DNA from: Paenibacillus glycanilyticus
GTDB lineage: Bacteria > Bacillota > Bacilli > Paenibacillales > Paenibacillaceae
Assembly: GCF_023715145.1 (NCBI RefSeq)
Contig: NZ_JAMBNP010000006.1
Location: forward strand, 310,001-374,000
DNA: 64,000 nt
Reading direction: 5' to 3'
How positions within the stretch are numbered: position 1 is the first letter of the stretch; every line of letters starts with the position of its first letter. The position numbers and the translations under genes were made by a program. Under the pieces are notes generated by a model. That model was not told where the DNA came from. It did not search any database and was given only the letters and a program-made list of their open reading frames with translations. Positions 35,432 through 46,610 of this stretch are shown here, one piece after another.

Positions 35432-36211
35432 TTAGAAACCGCCCCTGGAATGAATAATTTCCCCCGTTATCCATTGCGAATCATCGCTTGCGAGAAAAGC
35501 AATAAGTCGCGCCGCATCATCGGGAACCCCGATACGGCCCATCGGAAATTGCGGCAGAAGCGCTTCTTTCACTTCTTCGGACATCCAGCCCGAGTCCGTT
35601 GGACCCGGATCAACTGCATTCACGGTTATGCATAGCGGAGCCAGCTCTGCCGCCAGCGATTCGGTAAAAACCGAGATGGCCCCTTTGGTCGCGGCATAGA
35701 TGAGATTCCCGGGCATCGGACCTTTTCCCTGACCAGAGGTGAGATTAATAATACGTCCGCCTGCGGTCACTTTCTCTCTTTCTATCAAACGTGCAAATTC
35801 AGCGGATAACATAAACGTCCCCCTAATGTTCACGGCACAATGCGCATCAATGAGCTCCTCGGTTAATTGCCGGAAATCGGCATCGACGCTGTACGTTGCG
35901 TTATTAACGAGGATGGTCGGAAAACCAACCGCTCTCACTGCCTCCTCCAGCAGCTGGGATCCTGAGCCCGATAAAGCTAGATCCAAGCTCATATGTCCAA
36001 CCTGAACGCCAGATTGACGCAGTTCCTCGGCGAATAGGTCCGGCCAACCTTTCTCTGTATTCTTGGGATACAGGCTTTTATCGTAATCGTAGAGATGCGT
36101 AAAGAATACGCTGGCGCCTTCAGCGGCAAAAGTCCGGCACACAGCAGCTCCAATACCATTGGAACGACCCACGCCGGTAACAATGGCGACTTTCCCTTGC
36201 AATCTGGTCAT
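35432..36211 (-). CDS. Short-chain dehydrogenase/reductase
   Basis: NAD(P)-dependent SDR of 259 residues. Cofactor loop TGVGRSNGIGAAV near residues 12-25 (TGxxxGIG variant with two extra residues), NNAT, catalytic Ser in INLTSGQGKG and YAATK for the Tyr-Lys pair. The insertion in the glycine loop and the DYDKSLYPKNTEKGWPDLF segment resemble enoyl-reductase-like or 3-oxoacyl-reductase-like SDRs that act on larger ligands. The start at 36211 has GGGAGGAG 10 bases upstream; the longer frame overlaps the preceding gene. It begins 22 bases after the rifampin phosphotransferase, same strand, so probably co-transcribed. Confidence 0.88.
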   Translation of the reverse strand: MTRLQGKVAIVTGVGRSNGIGAAVCRTFAAEGASVFFTHLYDYDKSLYPKNTEKGWPDLFAEELRQSGVQVGHMSLDLALSGSGSQLLEEAVRAVGFPTILVNNATYSVDADFRQLTEELIDAHCAVNIRGTFMLSAEFARLIEREKVTAGGRIINLTSGQGKGPMPGNLIYAATKGAISVFTESLAAELAPLCITVNAVDPGPTDSGWMSEEVKEALLPQFPMGRIGVPDDAARLIAFLASDDSQWITGEIIHSRGGF

Positions 36212-36233
36212 TACAGAATCTCCTCCCGTTCCC

Positions 36234-38828
<2,595 letters not shown>

Positions 38829-38866
38829 TCAACATCTCTCCTCGCCATTATATTGAGAAAAATCAT

Positions 38867-39016
38867 TTGACAAGAGATCAATCCGCATGATACACTTTAA
38901 TTGTAAGATGAAATACTTATGTCTATAAGATGTATGTCAGTCGTAAATCGATTGTATCATCGTGTCTGTTTATATGCAATAACAAAAGAACCTGATCATT
39001 GATCAGGTTCTTTTTT
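38867..39016 (+). ncRNA. Candidate small RNA (promoter plus terminator only)
   Basis: On the plus strand, TTGACA (38867-38872), an 18-base spacer and TACACT (38891-38896) are followed about 90 bases later by a perfect terminator hairpin (38988-39010) with T6. The interval has no coding frame with a ribosome site. It would be divergent to rph and end at the DinB gene's terminator. This may be chance. Confidence 0.25.
38984..39016. terminator. Bidirectional terminator (DinB gene end)
   Basis: GAACCTGATC (38988-38997) pairs with GATCAGGTTC (39001-39010), with A4 before and T6 after. It closes the minus-strand DinB-MsrAB side. Confidence 0.9.
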
Positions 39017-39019
39017 CGT

Positions 39020-39475
39020 TTATTTCAACGCGTTATTGATGCCATAAACAGCGCCTTGGTGATAGAACAAATGCAGGGATGTCGCATAAATAAGCTCGCC
39101 GATATTTTCGGCTTTCAGGAAGTTCTCGGCAACGGGCTCATCAAGACGATTCTCGAACGTCTCATGAATCGCTCTTCTCAGATCTTCCAACTGAGCGATC
39201 AGCACATCCCATTGAGGCGGCGCTTCTTCCCAGTCCCCAGGTTTGGTACCGTAAGCGAAGAGGGTATCGTAAATTTCCGGAAAGATTGGAGCTTCCCCGG
39301 AAAGACCGTACACGTGAAATTGCGTTACCGCAATTACATGCCCCAGATGCCAGTGAATATGGTTTTTGAATCCGTGCGGAATCACGTCCCGTTTGTCCGG
39401 CGGGCATTGCTCCAATACGGCGATCAATTGATCAAGGTGTTTGTTGAATACATGAAATACATAGTCTGCTCTCAT
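39020..39475 (-). CDS. DinB-like four-helix protein
   Basis: 151-residue member of the DinB/YfiT superfamily, metal-binding four-helix-bundle proteins, several of which are thiol-dependent transferases. The His triad is visible as HWHLGHVIAV (near 41-47) and HLFYHQGAVYG (near 136-143). No membrane or signal segment. Substrate unknown. AAAAGGAG lies upstream of the ATG. It lies 28 bases after the MsrA-MsrB gene on the same strand, so the two may be one stress-related unit. Confidence 0.82.
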   Translation of the reverse strand: MRADYVFHVFNKHLDQLIAVLEQCPPDKRDVIPHGFKNHIHWHLGHVIAVTQFHVYGLSGEAPIFPEIYDTLFAYGTKPGDWEEAPPQWDVLIAQLEDLRRAIHETFENRLDEPVAENFLKAENIGELIYATSLHLFYHQGAVYGINNALK

Positions 39476-39503
39476 TTATATTCGCTCCTTTTAATGTTGC
39501 CAA

Positions 39504-40625
39504 TTAGTTAAATAGTGATGCGTACTCTCCGTAACCCCTTTTCTCAAGATCGGCTTTCGGAATAAATTCCATTGCCGCCGAGTTGATGCAGAATCGCAGT
39601 CCCGTTGGCTCTGGCCCGTCTTTGTACACATGCCCCAGGAAGGAATCGGCAGCACGGCTTTTCACAACAACCTCGGCAAATAATCCTTCGCTTTCTTTCA
39701 AAACAATGTAGTTAGAGTCCAATGGTTTGGTAAAGCTTGGCCAGCCTGTATTTGGATCGAATTTATCTGTTGAGCTGAAAAGCGGCTCGCCCGATACGAC
39801 GTCTACGTAAATACCGTCTTCAAAGTAATCCCAGTAGGGGTTATGAAACGGCATCTCGTCCTGCCCGTTTTGCGTAACGTTATATTGGAGCTCCGTCAGC
39901 GTCTTCAGCGTTTCTTCTTTGTTAAAGTCTGTCGCATAGGATTGCTTTGCGCTAATCTTCACTTCGCGGTCATCGCCCCAAATGCTGTTCAGGATCGAAT
40001 CACGCGGGGAGAACAGCCCGCTCATCGTGTTGCCGAACTGATGTTTTTCGAAATAATCCTGATGTTCTGCTTCCGCTTTGTAGAAGGTTGTAGCGGCGGT
40101 GATTGTCGTTACGATCGGTTTATCGAAACGTTTGGAGGCTTCCAATTCCTTTTCGGATGCTTCGGCTGCCAGCTTCTGTTCGTTATTCTTATAGTAGATG
40201 GCGGACTGGTATTGACTGCCGCGATCCCCGAATTGACCTTTGTCATCCGTAGGATCAACGCTTCTCCAGAACACCTGAAGCAGCTCCTCGTACGAAATGG
40301 CGTTTGGATTGTAGTGAACCTCGATCGATTCAAGATGTCCCGTCTTTCCGGAACCCACTTCATAGTAAGTCGGATTTACCGTTTTCCCGCCCGTGTAGCC
40401 GGAAATAACACTCGAGACACCGTCCACCTTTTCGAAGATCTCTTCCATATCCCAGAAGCAGCCCCCGGAAAAAATGGCGGTCTCGGAAGGCGAGTATTCA
40501 TCAATCGTATTCTGAATATCCTGTGCTTGGGATTCCGTTGCCGTTGCTTTATTAAAGGAACCGTTCCAGAAATAGACGACAACACCGAGTACGGCAATGG
40601 GGATTAAAAATTTTTTTAATTTCAT
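39504..40625 (-). CDS. msrAB: Exported MsrA-MsrB methionine sulfoxide reductase fusion
   Basis: Fusion repairing both epimers of methionine sulfoxide. Residues 5-20 form a membrane anchor or signal. The MsrA domain (about 48-210) has catalytic Cys56 in SGGCFWDMEE and the GYTGG, TGHLESIEV, GQFGDRGSQYQS motifs. The MsrB domain (about 235-365) has GWPSF, GHVYKDGPEPTGLRFCINS with catalytic Cys near 350. The two zinc CxxC pairs of zinc-type MsrB are missing (VVSGEPLFSS where a CxxC would fall), so this is a zinc-free MsrB. 373 residues. Location outside the membrane would need an exported thiol donor; none is adjacent. A two-component pair lies just upstream. Confidence 0.92.
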   Translation of the reverse strand: MKLKKFLIPIAVLGVVVYFWNGSFNKATATESQAQDIQNTIDEYSPSETAIFSGGCFWDMEEIFEKVDGVSSVISGYTGGKTVNPTYYEVGSGKTGHLESIEVHYNPNAISYEELLQVFWRSVDPTDDKGQFGDRGSQYQSAIYYKNNEQKLAAEASEKELEASKRFDKPIVTTITAATTFYKAEAEHQDYFEKHQFGNTMSGLFSPRDSILNSIWGDDREVKISAKQSYATDFNKEETLKTLTELQYNVTQNGQDEMPFHNPYWDYFEDGIYVDVVSGEPLFSSTDKFDPNTGWPSFTKPLDSNYIVLKESEGLFAEVVVKSRAADSFLGHVYKDGPEPTGLRFCINSAAMEFIPKADLEKRGYGEYASLFN

Positions 40626-40718
40626 CTCCTAGCACACCTCCTCTTCAAGTTGTAATCAAATTCTATCAAGACGCAAACGAATAGAGATCTGTGGAAAGTC
40701 ATGCATTTGCATAAGAAA

Positions 40719-40779
40719 AGGCATCACTTTTGACACTTGAGCATGAAAAATTTCATGCTCTATGCTAAAAGTAATGCCT
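40719..40779 (-). terminator. Long imperfect stem after the response regulator gene
   Basis: Inner perfect palindrome GAGCATGAAA-AA-TTTCATGCTC and outer arms GGCATCACTTTT / AAAAGTAATGCC. On the minus strand it is followed by TTTTCTTA. It lies 6 bases past the regulator stop. Confidence 0.75.
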
Positions 40780-40784
40780 CGTGT

Positions 40785-41441
40785 TTAAGGAAGGTGACGA
40801 ACCGCATAGATCGCGGCCTGGGTTCTGTCGCGAAGCCCTAGCTTCGATATCAAATTCGAAACATGATTTTTTACGGTACCTTCCGTCAGAAACAGCATGC
40901 CTGCAATTTCTTTATTATTCAATCCTTGCCCCAATAAGGCCAGGACCTCTTTCTCCCGTTCCGTGAGCAGCTTCAGCTCCTCCGGTTGACCTGCGGGAAG
41001 CGCCTTGTCCGGATTGCGATCGGCAATCGTGATAAACTCTTTCAGCAGCATGGATGTAATATCATGCTGAAGCACGGTGCCTCCGTTGTAGACGGTTCGA
41101 ATCGCGCCTATGATCGCCTCCGAAGGCATATCCTTCAACAAATAACCATGAACGCCATTCTCCAACACCTTTATGATTAACTCGGAATCATCGAAGGTCG
41201 TCAGAATCAATACCTTCGTCTCCGGAAAATGCTTGAGAATCAACGCGGATCCTTCGACTCCGTCCATTCCCGGCATTCGAATGTCCATCAGCACCACGTC
41301 CGGGCGCATTTCAATCACTTTCGCATAGGCATCTTGTCCATCCATCGCCGTTCCAATCACTTCCATGCCGGGTTCCAGGCCGATGATGGTCGCAAGCCCT
41401 TCCCTCATGATCCGCTGATCATCAACAATAAGAATCCTCAT
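40785..41441 (-). CDS. NarL/LuxR-family response regulator
   Basis: Receiver domain residues 1-118 with phosphoacceptor Asp53 (VLMDIRMPGMDG), acidic pair at 7-8, Thr in ILTTFDDSE and Lys in LLKDMP. LuxR-type HTH at about 150-212 (LTEREKEVLALLGQGLNNKEIAGMLFLTEGTVKNHVSNLISKLGLRDRTQAAIYA). 218 residues. Its ATG overlaps the kinase stop (ATGA), so the pair is translationally coupled. Targets unknown; msrAB next to it is a candidate. Confidence 0.93.
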   Translation of the reverse strand: MRILIVDDQRIMREGLATIIGLEPGMEVIGTAMDGQDAYAKVIEMRPDVVLMDIRMPGMDGVEGSALILKHFPETKVLILTTFDDSELIIKVLENGVHGYLLKDMPSEAIIGAIRTVYNGGTVLQHDITSMLLKEFITIADRNPDKALPAGQPEELKLLTEREKEVLALLGQGLNNKEIAGMLFLTEGTVKNHVSNLISKLGLRDRTQAAIYAVRHLP

Positions 41442-42667
41442 TCGTTATCACGCTCCACATCTGTCGAGGGGTAAGGGAAGTGCGCTTCCACCGCAAAGCC
41501 CGTTTCCGGATCCATCCGAAACTGCACTTTTCCGTTCCACTCCTTTACACGTTCTTGCAAATTGATTAAGCCAAACCCCGGCTTTAGCTCGCCTGGCACT
41601 TCTCCGTCGTTATGGATCGTGAGAGTAAAACCGGCTTCCGTATAGGACAATAAGATTTTGGCGTTTTTGGCGTTTCCATGTTTCTGCGCGTTCGTCAGCG
41701 ATTCCTGTACGATTCGATACGCGGTCAATTGAAGATCGCTCGGCAATGCAACCGCTGTCCCGTTCGTTTGGAAGGAGGTATGTACTTCTGCGAATTTCGT
41801 AAACTCCTGCGACAGCCTTTCCAGACTTGCGTTCAGAGAAGTCGATTGAATCGGCTCATCCCGAATAGCCCTGACGGAGAGGCGAACCTCTTGCAAAGAA
41901 GACCGGATTAGTCCCTCGCAATCCAAATAAGCCTGCTCGCTGCGCGCGGGATCAACCGAGCTTAACTTGCGTGCCGCTTGCATCTGCACGAGCAATGCCG
42001 TCAGCTTATGGCCAACCGTATCATGGATTTCCCGCGCAATTCGCACTCTCTCCCGCGTTGCCGCCCATTCTTCCGCCTTCAGCGCATACTCCTCCAATTG
42101 CTCGTGAGACTGCTTTAATTGCGCGTATAGCTCCAGAGCATCCCTGCGAGCCTTTTGATAAAAATTAATTAATGCGTTTACGATGCATGCGAAAACAATA
42201 AAGGAACATGTCGTGAAATAACTGTTCTCATCCAATCGCTTATATAAATACCAATCAACGCTTCCCATCGTAACCACGTAGAGCAATAGCAGCAAAACAC
42301 AGGCAGCAATGAGATAGCGGGTTTTCCTTATAAACATCAGTATGGCTAAAGCCGTTATTCCTATAAACAGGTGGTTCGGAAAAACCCCGGCGATAAAGAT
42401 GTATCCGTAAGATGCCGACACCAGAAAATCCAAGATGAGAAGGTAGATCAGCCAATTTTGATTTTTCGCGTTGGCGTTGGAGTAGAACAGATAGACCGTA
42501 AGAAAAACAATGGACGAAAAGACGATAAAACTAAGGCTCCAAAAAAAAGCGATGGAATTCTTAAAATAAAAAATACCAGACAAGGCGAAATCAAAAGCCA
42601 GCTTTATCCCGAAAAACCACTTCCAAAAACGCGGGTTCCGTCCGAAAATATCCATGTCATGAACCAC
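41438..42667 (-). CDS. Sensor histidine kinase, DesK/NarX type
   Basis: 409 residues. About five to six membrane helices in the first 165 residues with short loops and no large sensor domain, then a HisKA_3 dimerisation helix with phospho-His in RVRIAREIHDTVGHKLTALLVQMQ (near 214) and an HATPase_c domain (IVQESLTNAQKHGNAKNA; GFGLINLQERV). This fits intramembrane-sensing kinases that respond to membrane or envelope state. GTG start with AAGGGG 8 bases upstream; the nearest ATG upstream is out of frame. Partner of the overlapping response regulator. Confidence 0.92.
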   Translation of the reverse strand: MVHDMDIFGRNPRFWKWFFGIKLAFDFALSGIFYFKNSIAFFWSLSFIVFSSIVFLTVYLFYSNANAKNQNWLIYLLILDFLVSASYGYIFIAGVFPNHLFIGITALAILMFIRKTRYLIAACVLLLLLYVVTMGSVDWYLYKRLDENSYFTTCSFIVFACIVNALINFYQKARRDALELYAQLKQSHEQLEEYALKAEEWAATRERVRIAREIHDTVGHKLTALLVQMQAARKLSSVDPARSEQAYLDCEGLIRSSLQEVRLSVRAIRDEPIQSTSLNASLERLSQEFTKFAEVHTSFQTNGTAVALPSDLQLTAYRIVQESLTNAQKHGNAKNAKILLSYTEAGFTLTIHNDGEVPGELKPGFGLINLQERVKEWNGKVQFRMDPETGFAVEAHFPYPSTDVERDNE

Positions 42668-42795
42668 TGCTTATGCCCCTTCTCTTCCGTGTAACCGCAA
42701 ATGACATTACATACGACGTCTATGTCTGAATAAAATGTTGCAATAACCTGTCTATGTTTCCTTATTATAACCTTTCTTGGAGACGCGCATGGACA

Positions 42796-43476
42796 TTATC
42801 TCCTATTCAGCTGAACATGCAGACCGTCCTCCTCTGTCCATTCTGCATAATAAACGGCTTGTATGCGATCGACTCTTAACTCCCGGAGCTGCGACAGCAG
42901 CCATTCCTCACTGCGGCCAATTTCCTCGAGCTCGCCGCGCTGCAGCGTGCCCTGCTCGATAAGAATGCGCGGAAGCCCGGCCGCCGGCTCCCGCATCTCA
43001 AGCTCCGCTCGAGTCGGGGGCTCCTCGCCCGGTTTTTTCATCACGCTCAAGCTGCCGTTCGGTTCGAATACCGCAAACGCGACTTCGCGCACGGAGAAGA
43101 CGCTCTGCTCCCTTAGAAGCATGCCGACCTGATGCATATCGAGCCGATTCCGCTTCATCGCCTTGACGTCGATCTCCCCGTCGCGGATGATGATATCCGG
43201 CCTGCCGCTGAGCGGCACCGACAGCCACGGCATAAGCTGAACCGCCTTCTCCAGGGCAAGCGACAACGCCATCCACAACGCAAGGGCAAAAACGAGCATC
43301 GCAAAATGCACCTCTCGGTCATAGATCGTATTGCCGACAAGCTCGCTCAGCATAAGGGACGAGACGAAGTCGAACGGCGTCAGTTGGGAAATTTCCTTCT
43401 TCCCGAGCATTTTCGTCATGAACCATAGACCAAAAAAAGCCGTGATGAGCTTCACCGAAATCATTGCATAATCCAT
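42796..43476 (-). CDS. DUF421 (YetF-like) membrane protein
   Basis: 226 residues, with three N-terminal helices (about 5-80) and a conserved cytoplasmic DUF421 domain: MTKMLGKKEISQLTPFDFVSSLMLSELVGN, then RPDIIIRDGEIDVKAMKRNRLDMHQVGMLLREQSVFSVREVAFAVFEPNGSLSV. B. subtilis has several such proteins (YetF, YrbG and others) linked to spore or envelope resistance. It stands alone, without a clear terminator. Function not assigned. Confidence 0.87.
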   Translation of the reverse strand: MDYAMISVKLITAFFGLWFMTKMLGKKEISQLTPFDFVSSLMLSELVGNTIYDREVHFAMLVFALALWMALSLALEKAVQLMPWLSVPLSGRPDIIIRDGEIDVKAMKRNRLDMHQVGMLLREQSVFSVREVAFAVFEPNGSLSVMKKPGEEPPTRAELEMREPAAGLPRILIEQGTLQRGELEEIGRSEEWLLSQLRELRVDRIQAVYYAEWTEEDGLHVQLNRR

Positions 43477-43611
43477 CGAATGTCATCCTCGCATTCCACG
43501 TCGATTTTATGGATATATACCCTGCTTGTGCCGTGGTTAAGCGAGGAGGCAATTTCCCCTATTATACTATCCTCTTGATCTTTCTGAAATCGAGCTAATT
43601 CCTCACACAAC

Positions 43612-43633
43612 AAAACCGCCTTTAGGCGGTTTT
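43612..43633 (-). terminator. Terminator of the PadR-ABC operon
   Basis: AAAACCGCC-ttta-GGCGGTTTT, overlapping the permease stop codon at 43632. Confidence 0.9.
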
Positions 43634-44399
43634 ATCCTCTCTTTTTATAGGCCTTCATCGCAAACAGGTAAGCCACCGCCATAATTCCGACGCACCAGGC
43701 AAGCGCGACCCAGATGTCGCTGCCCACCGGTTGACCGGACAGCAAGGCGCGGATGGATTCAACGATGGAGGTCACCGGCTGGTTTTCCGCAAAGACGCGA
43801 ACGGCGGTTGGCATCGAATCGGTTGGCACAAAGGCGGAGCTGATAAACGGCAGGAAGATCAGCGGGTAGGAGAAGGCGCTCGCGCCATCCACCGTCTTGG
43901 CGGTGAGACCGGCTATTGCGGCGACCCATGTTAACGCTAGTGTAAAGAGCGCGAGGATACCGGCGACGGCAAGCCATGGCAGCACGCCCGCCGAGGAACG
44001 AAAGCCCATGATAAGCGCGACGAGAATAATGACGACCACCGATATGGCGTTCGATACAAGCGAAGTCAGCACATGCCCCCACAGCAAGGCGGAGCGTGAT
44101 ATCGGCATCGTGTGAAACCGCTCGAATATACCCCTTTGTACATCAGTGAACAACCGGAAAGCCGTATAGGATATGCCGCTGGCAATCGCCATAAGAAGGA
44201 TGCCGGGCAGCAAGTAATTCACATAATTATCCGTGCCGGACTGAATGGCACCTCCGAATACATAGACGAACAGCAGCATCATGGCGATGGGCGTAATGGT
44301 AACCGTGATGATCGTATCCATGCTGCGGACAATATGACGCATGGAACGTCCCAGCATGACGCTAATATCGGTGAAAAAATGATTCTTTGTCGTCTCCAT
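43632..44399 (-). CDS. ABC-2 type exporter permease (DrrB-like)
   Basis: 255 residues with six helices. An N-terminal amphipathic stretch (TDISVMLGRSMRHIVRSMDTIITVTITP) is typical of the daunorubicin-exporter permease group, as are QRGIFERFHTMPISRSALLWGHVLTSL and AGLTAKTVDGASAFSYPLIFLPFISSAFVPTDSMP. Works with the ATPase encoded immediately upstream (start one base after its stop). Likely exports a hydrophobic drug or lipid. Last gene of the operon padR, pentapeptide protein, ATPase, permease. Confidence 0.9.
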   Translation of the reverse strand: METTKNHFFTDISVMLGRSMRHIVRSMDTIITVTITPIAMMLLFVYVFGGAIQSGTDNYVNYLLPGILLMAIASGISYTAFRLFTDVQRGIFERFHTMPISRSALLWGHVLTSLVSNAISVVVIILVALIMGFRSSAGVLPWLAVAGILALFTLALTWVAAIAGLTAKTVDGASAFSYPLIFLPFISSAFVPTDSMPTAVRVFAENQPVTSIVESIRALLSGQPVGSDIWVALAWCVGIMAVAYLFAMKAYKKRG

Positions 44400-45170
44400 T
44401 TATTTCTCCTCCTTCTTGCCAACGATGGCGAGGAAGATTTCCTCTAACGTTGGTTGCTTCTCCACATACTCGACCTTTCCGGTAGGAAACATCTTCTTCA
44501 GCTCCGTTAGCGTTCCGCTGGCGATAATCCGGCCTTCATGCAGGATCGCAATCCGGTCGGCAAGCTGCTCCGCCTCCTCCAAATACTGCGTGGTAAGCAG
44601 CACGGTCGTCCCGCCGTCCGACAGCTCCTTGACAATCTTCCATACCTCGATCCGAGCCTCGGGATCAAGGCCGGTGGTTGGTTCATCCAGGAAAATAATC
44701 TGCGGTTTTCCCACGAGGCTCAGCGCGATGTCCAGCCTGCGGCGCATGCCGCCCGAATAAGTAGACACCTTGCGGTCGGCGGCGTCCGTCAGGTCGAAAC
44801 GTTTTAACATGTCCTCCGCAACCTGGCGCGGGTTTTTGAGATATCTCAGCTTGGCAATCATGATCAGATTTTCGCGGCCGGTCAAAATTTCGTCCACCGC
44901 GGCAAACTGCCCGGTCAGGCTGATCGTCTGGCGCACTTGAGCGGGCTTCGTTGCGACATCATATCCGTTGATGGCGGCGGTTCCGCCATCCGGCTGGAGC
45001 AGCGTGGTAAGGATTTTGACAACCGTTGTTTTCCCTGCCCCGTTAGAGCCGAGAAGAGCGAATATACTGCCCTTTTCCACCTCGAAATCGACGCCCTTCA
45101 GCACCTGGAGCTGCTTGTAGGATTTTTGCAGACCTCTTACTTGAATGGACTTGGCTTGCGCGGTTTGCAT
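44400..45170 (-). CDS. ABC exporter ATPase (DrrA-like)
   Basis: 256 residues. Walker A GSNGAGKTT (near 40), Q-loop SLTGQFAAVDEILTGRENL, signature YSGGMRRRLDIALSL, Walker B IIFLDEPTTGLDP and a His switch position occupied by Gln (LLTTQYLEEAE), which is normal for DrrA-type ATPases. The C-terminal tail (VEYVEKQPTLEEIFLAIVG) matches the DrrA regulatory end. The CDS abuts the permease gene and lies 18 bases after the pentapeptide gene. Confidence 0.92.
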   Translation of the reverse strand: MQTAQAKSIQVRGLQKSYKQLQVLKGVDFEVEKGSIFALLGSNGAGKTTVVKILTTLLQPDGGTAAINGYDVATKPAQVRQTISLTGQFAAVDEILTGRENLIMIAKLRYLKNPRQVAEDMLKRFDLTDAADRKVSTYSGGMRRRLDIALSLVGKPQIIFLDEPTTGLDPEARIEVWKIVKELSDGGTTVLLTTQYLEEAEQLADRIAILHEGRIIASGTLTELKKMFPTGKVEYVEKQPTLEEIFLAIVGKKEEK

Positions 45171-45188
45171 GGCCTTCTCCCCCTTTAA

Positions 45189-46055
45189 TTAAATAACCGT
45201 TACTTTCGACAAATCGACTTCCATGCCCTTGAGCTGCGCGAAGGTCAGTTTATCCATGGTGGCGCCGTCAAAGCAGATTGTTTTGAGCATCCGGTAGTAC
45301 TTCTTCGTTAACGTAAATCCAGGCTGGAACGAAACATTTTTAAGCGTAGCGCCTTTGAACGAAGCTTCGGTTAAGGCCGATTTGTCAAACTTGACGCCGA
45401 TAAACGTCTGTCCGTCGAAGGATTGCCCGCTTAGGTCGGCATATCTGAAATCTACTCCGTCAAATAAACAACCTTCAAATGTTGTTTTTCTAAGATCGGT
45501 CATGGATAACGTCACATCGGTCAGCCTTGCTCCCGTGAATGTGGCTCCGTCAAGCCCCGACTTGCTGAAATCCGTTCGGACAAGAATCGATTTATTAAAG
45601 CTGGCGTTCTTCAGGTCAAGCGTGGACAGGATGCAATCCGTCAGATTCGCGCCGTCGAAGTTCGCTTCGCGTACGTCGCTAGCCTTAAACGTACTGCCGG
45701 TCAGATCCGCGCCCGAAAAGTCGGAGCCGTGCAGCGCGCTGCCTTTAAACTGTCCTTTATGAGCGGTCACGCCTGCAAAATCGCTCTTCGCCAGATTGCT
45801 TGCGTTAAAGTTCGTCACGACCTGGCGTTCCAGCGAGCGGGAGAGGTTCGCAACCTCCAGGATCGTTTGCTCGATGTCGCCGATGCTCGCAATCGTCATC
45901 TTAAATGCAGTTTCATCGTCCTTGCCTTCCGCTTTGAGTTCACGGAACCGCTCCTGCAGATCGGTGTGCAGATCGGCCTTTAATTCGGTAACGCTTTTTA
46001 CTCCGTCGTATGGCGTGAATACACCGTTCAAATAATTGGTCACTTTCTGATTCAT
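45189..46055 (-). CDS. Pentapeptide-repeat protein with N-terminal helical (HAAS-like) domain
   Basis: 288 residues. The first 75 residues form a helical domain with the pattern of permease-prefix/HAAS domains that accompany PadR regulators (YLNGVFTPYDGVKSVTELKADLHTDLQERF; AFKMTIASIGDIEQTI). Residues about 78-280 are pentapeptide repeats of the A(D/N)LXX kind (SDFAG, GADLTGSTFKA, NFDGANL, DLRKTTFEG, FRYADLSG), expected to fold as a quadrilateral beta-helix. No signal peptide. The order padR then this gene (13-base gap) suggests the N-domain interacts with PadR while the beta-helix acts as ligand, possibly DNA-mimic or scaffold; that is inference. Qnr-like gyrase protection is possible but untested. 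Confidence 0.85.
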   Translation of the reverse strand: MNQKVTNYLNGVFTPYDGVKSVTELKADLHTDLQERFRELKAEGKDDETAFKMTIASIGDIEQTILEVANLSRSLERQVVTNFNASNLAKSDFAGVTAHKGQFKGSALHGSDFSGADLTGSTFKASDVREANFDGANLTDCILSTLDLKNASFNKSILVRTDFSKSGLDGATFTGARLTDVTLSMTDLRKTTFEGCLFDGVDFRYADLSGQSFDGQTFIGVKFDKSALTEASFKGATLKNVSFQPGFTLTKKYYRMLKTICFDGATMDKLTFAQLKGMEVDLSKVTVI

Positions 46056-46068
46056 AACTCATCTCTCC

Positions 46069-46398
46069 TTATAGTAGGTTTTCAAGCACGCGTTTGGCGT
46101 ACTCCCAGTTGCTTTTATTGCGGGTATAAGCCGTCTTGCCCTTATCCGTAATTCGAAAATATTTACGCCGTCCGCCTTGCGATTCATCGCCCCAGAACCA
46201 TTCGATATCGCCGTCCGCCTCAAGCCGCCGGACGCTGGAGTACATTGTCGCTTCCTTTAATTCATACTCGCCGCCCGAGCGATCGGCAATCAGTTTGACG
46301 ATCTCGTAACCGTAGCGGTCAGCCTCGGCTAACAGCCGTAAGATCATCGTATCGGTATGTCCTCGCAGCAGGTCGGATGTGATCTTGTTCTCGCTCAT
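46069..46398 (-). CDS. PadR-family transcriptional regulator
   Basis: 109-residue winged-helix repressor: TSDLLRGHTDTMILRLLAEADRYGYEIVKLIADRSGGEYELKEATMYSSVRRLEADGDIEWFWGDESQGGRRKYFRITDKGK covers the PadR domain almost exactly, with a short C-terminal dimer helix. The start at 46398 has GAGGTGAT upstream; the longer frame would run through the promoter. First gene of the operon with the pentapeptide protein and ABC exporter. The inverted repeat at 46428-46454 overlaps its -35, so autorepression is expected, relieved by the exporter's substrate. Confidence 0.92.
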   Translation of the reverse strand: MSENKITSDLLRGHTDTMILRLLAEADRYGYEIVKLIADRSGGEYELKEATMYSSVRRLEADGDIEWFWGDESQGGRRKYFRITDKGKTAYTRNKSNWEYAKRVLENLL

Positions 46399-46417
46399 AT
46401 CATCACCTCGTATTTGT

Positions 46418-46454
46418 ATAATACGACATACTACTGTGACTGTCAAGGTAGTAT
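46418..46454 (-). promoter_or_regulatory. PadR operon promoter and operator
   Basis: Minus-strand -35 TTGACA (46441-46446), 17-base spacer, -10 TATTAT (46418-46423). Inverted repeat ATACTAC (46428-46434) and GTAGTAT (46448-46454), 13-base centre, straddling the -35. Confidence 0.8.
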
Positions 46455-46507
46455 TTCTAATTAATTACTTTGCCTAGAAATGAAGTCTCTTTCCTCAATG
46501 ATGAAAA

Positions 46508-46534
46508 TAAAAAAAGCCGCGTAATACGCGGCTT
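46508..46534 (-). terminator. Terminator of the NAD-epimerase-like gene
   Basis: GCCGCGTA / TACGCGGC (46516-46532), with a minus-strand T7 tract; 77 bases past the stop. Confidence 0.85.
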
Positions 46535-46610
46535 CGTTGTAGATATGTTCTTGTAACGTTAGCGTTATAAAGCTTTCTCAATTGCCGCATCTCCGCCACC
46601 GTCCAGGTAT

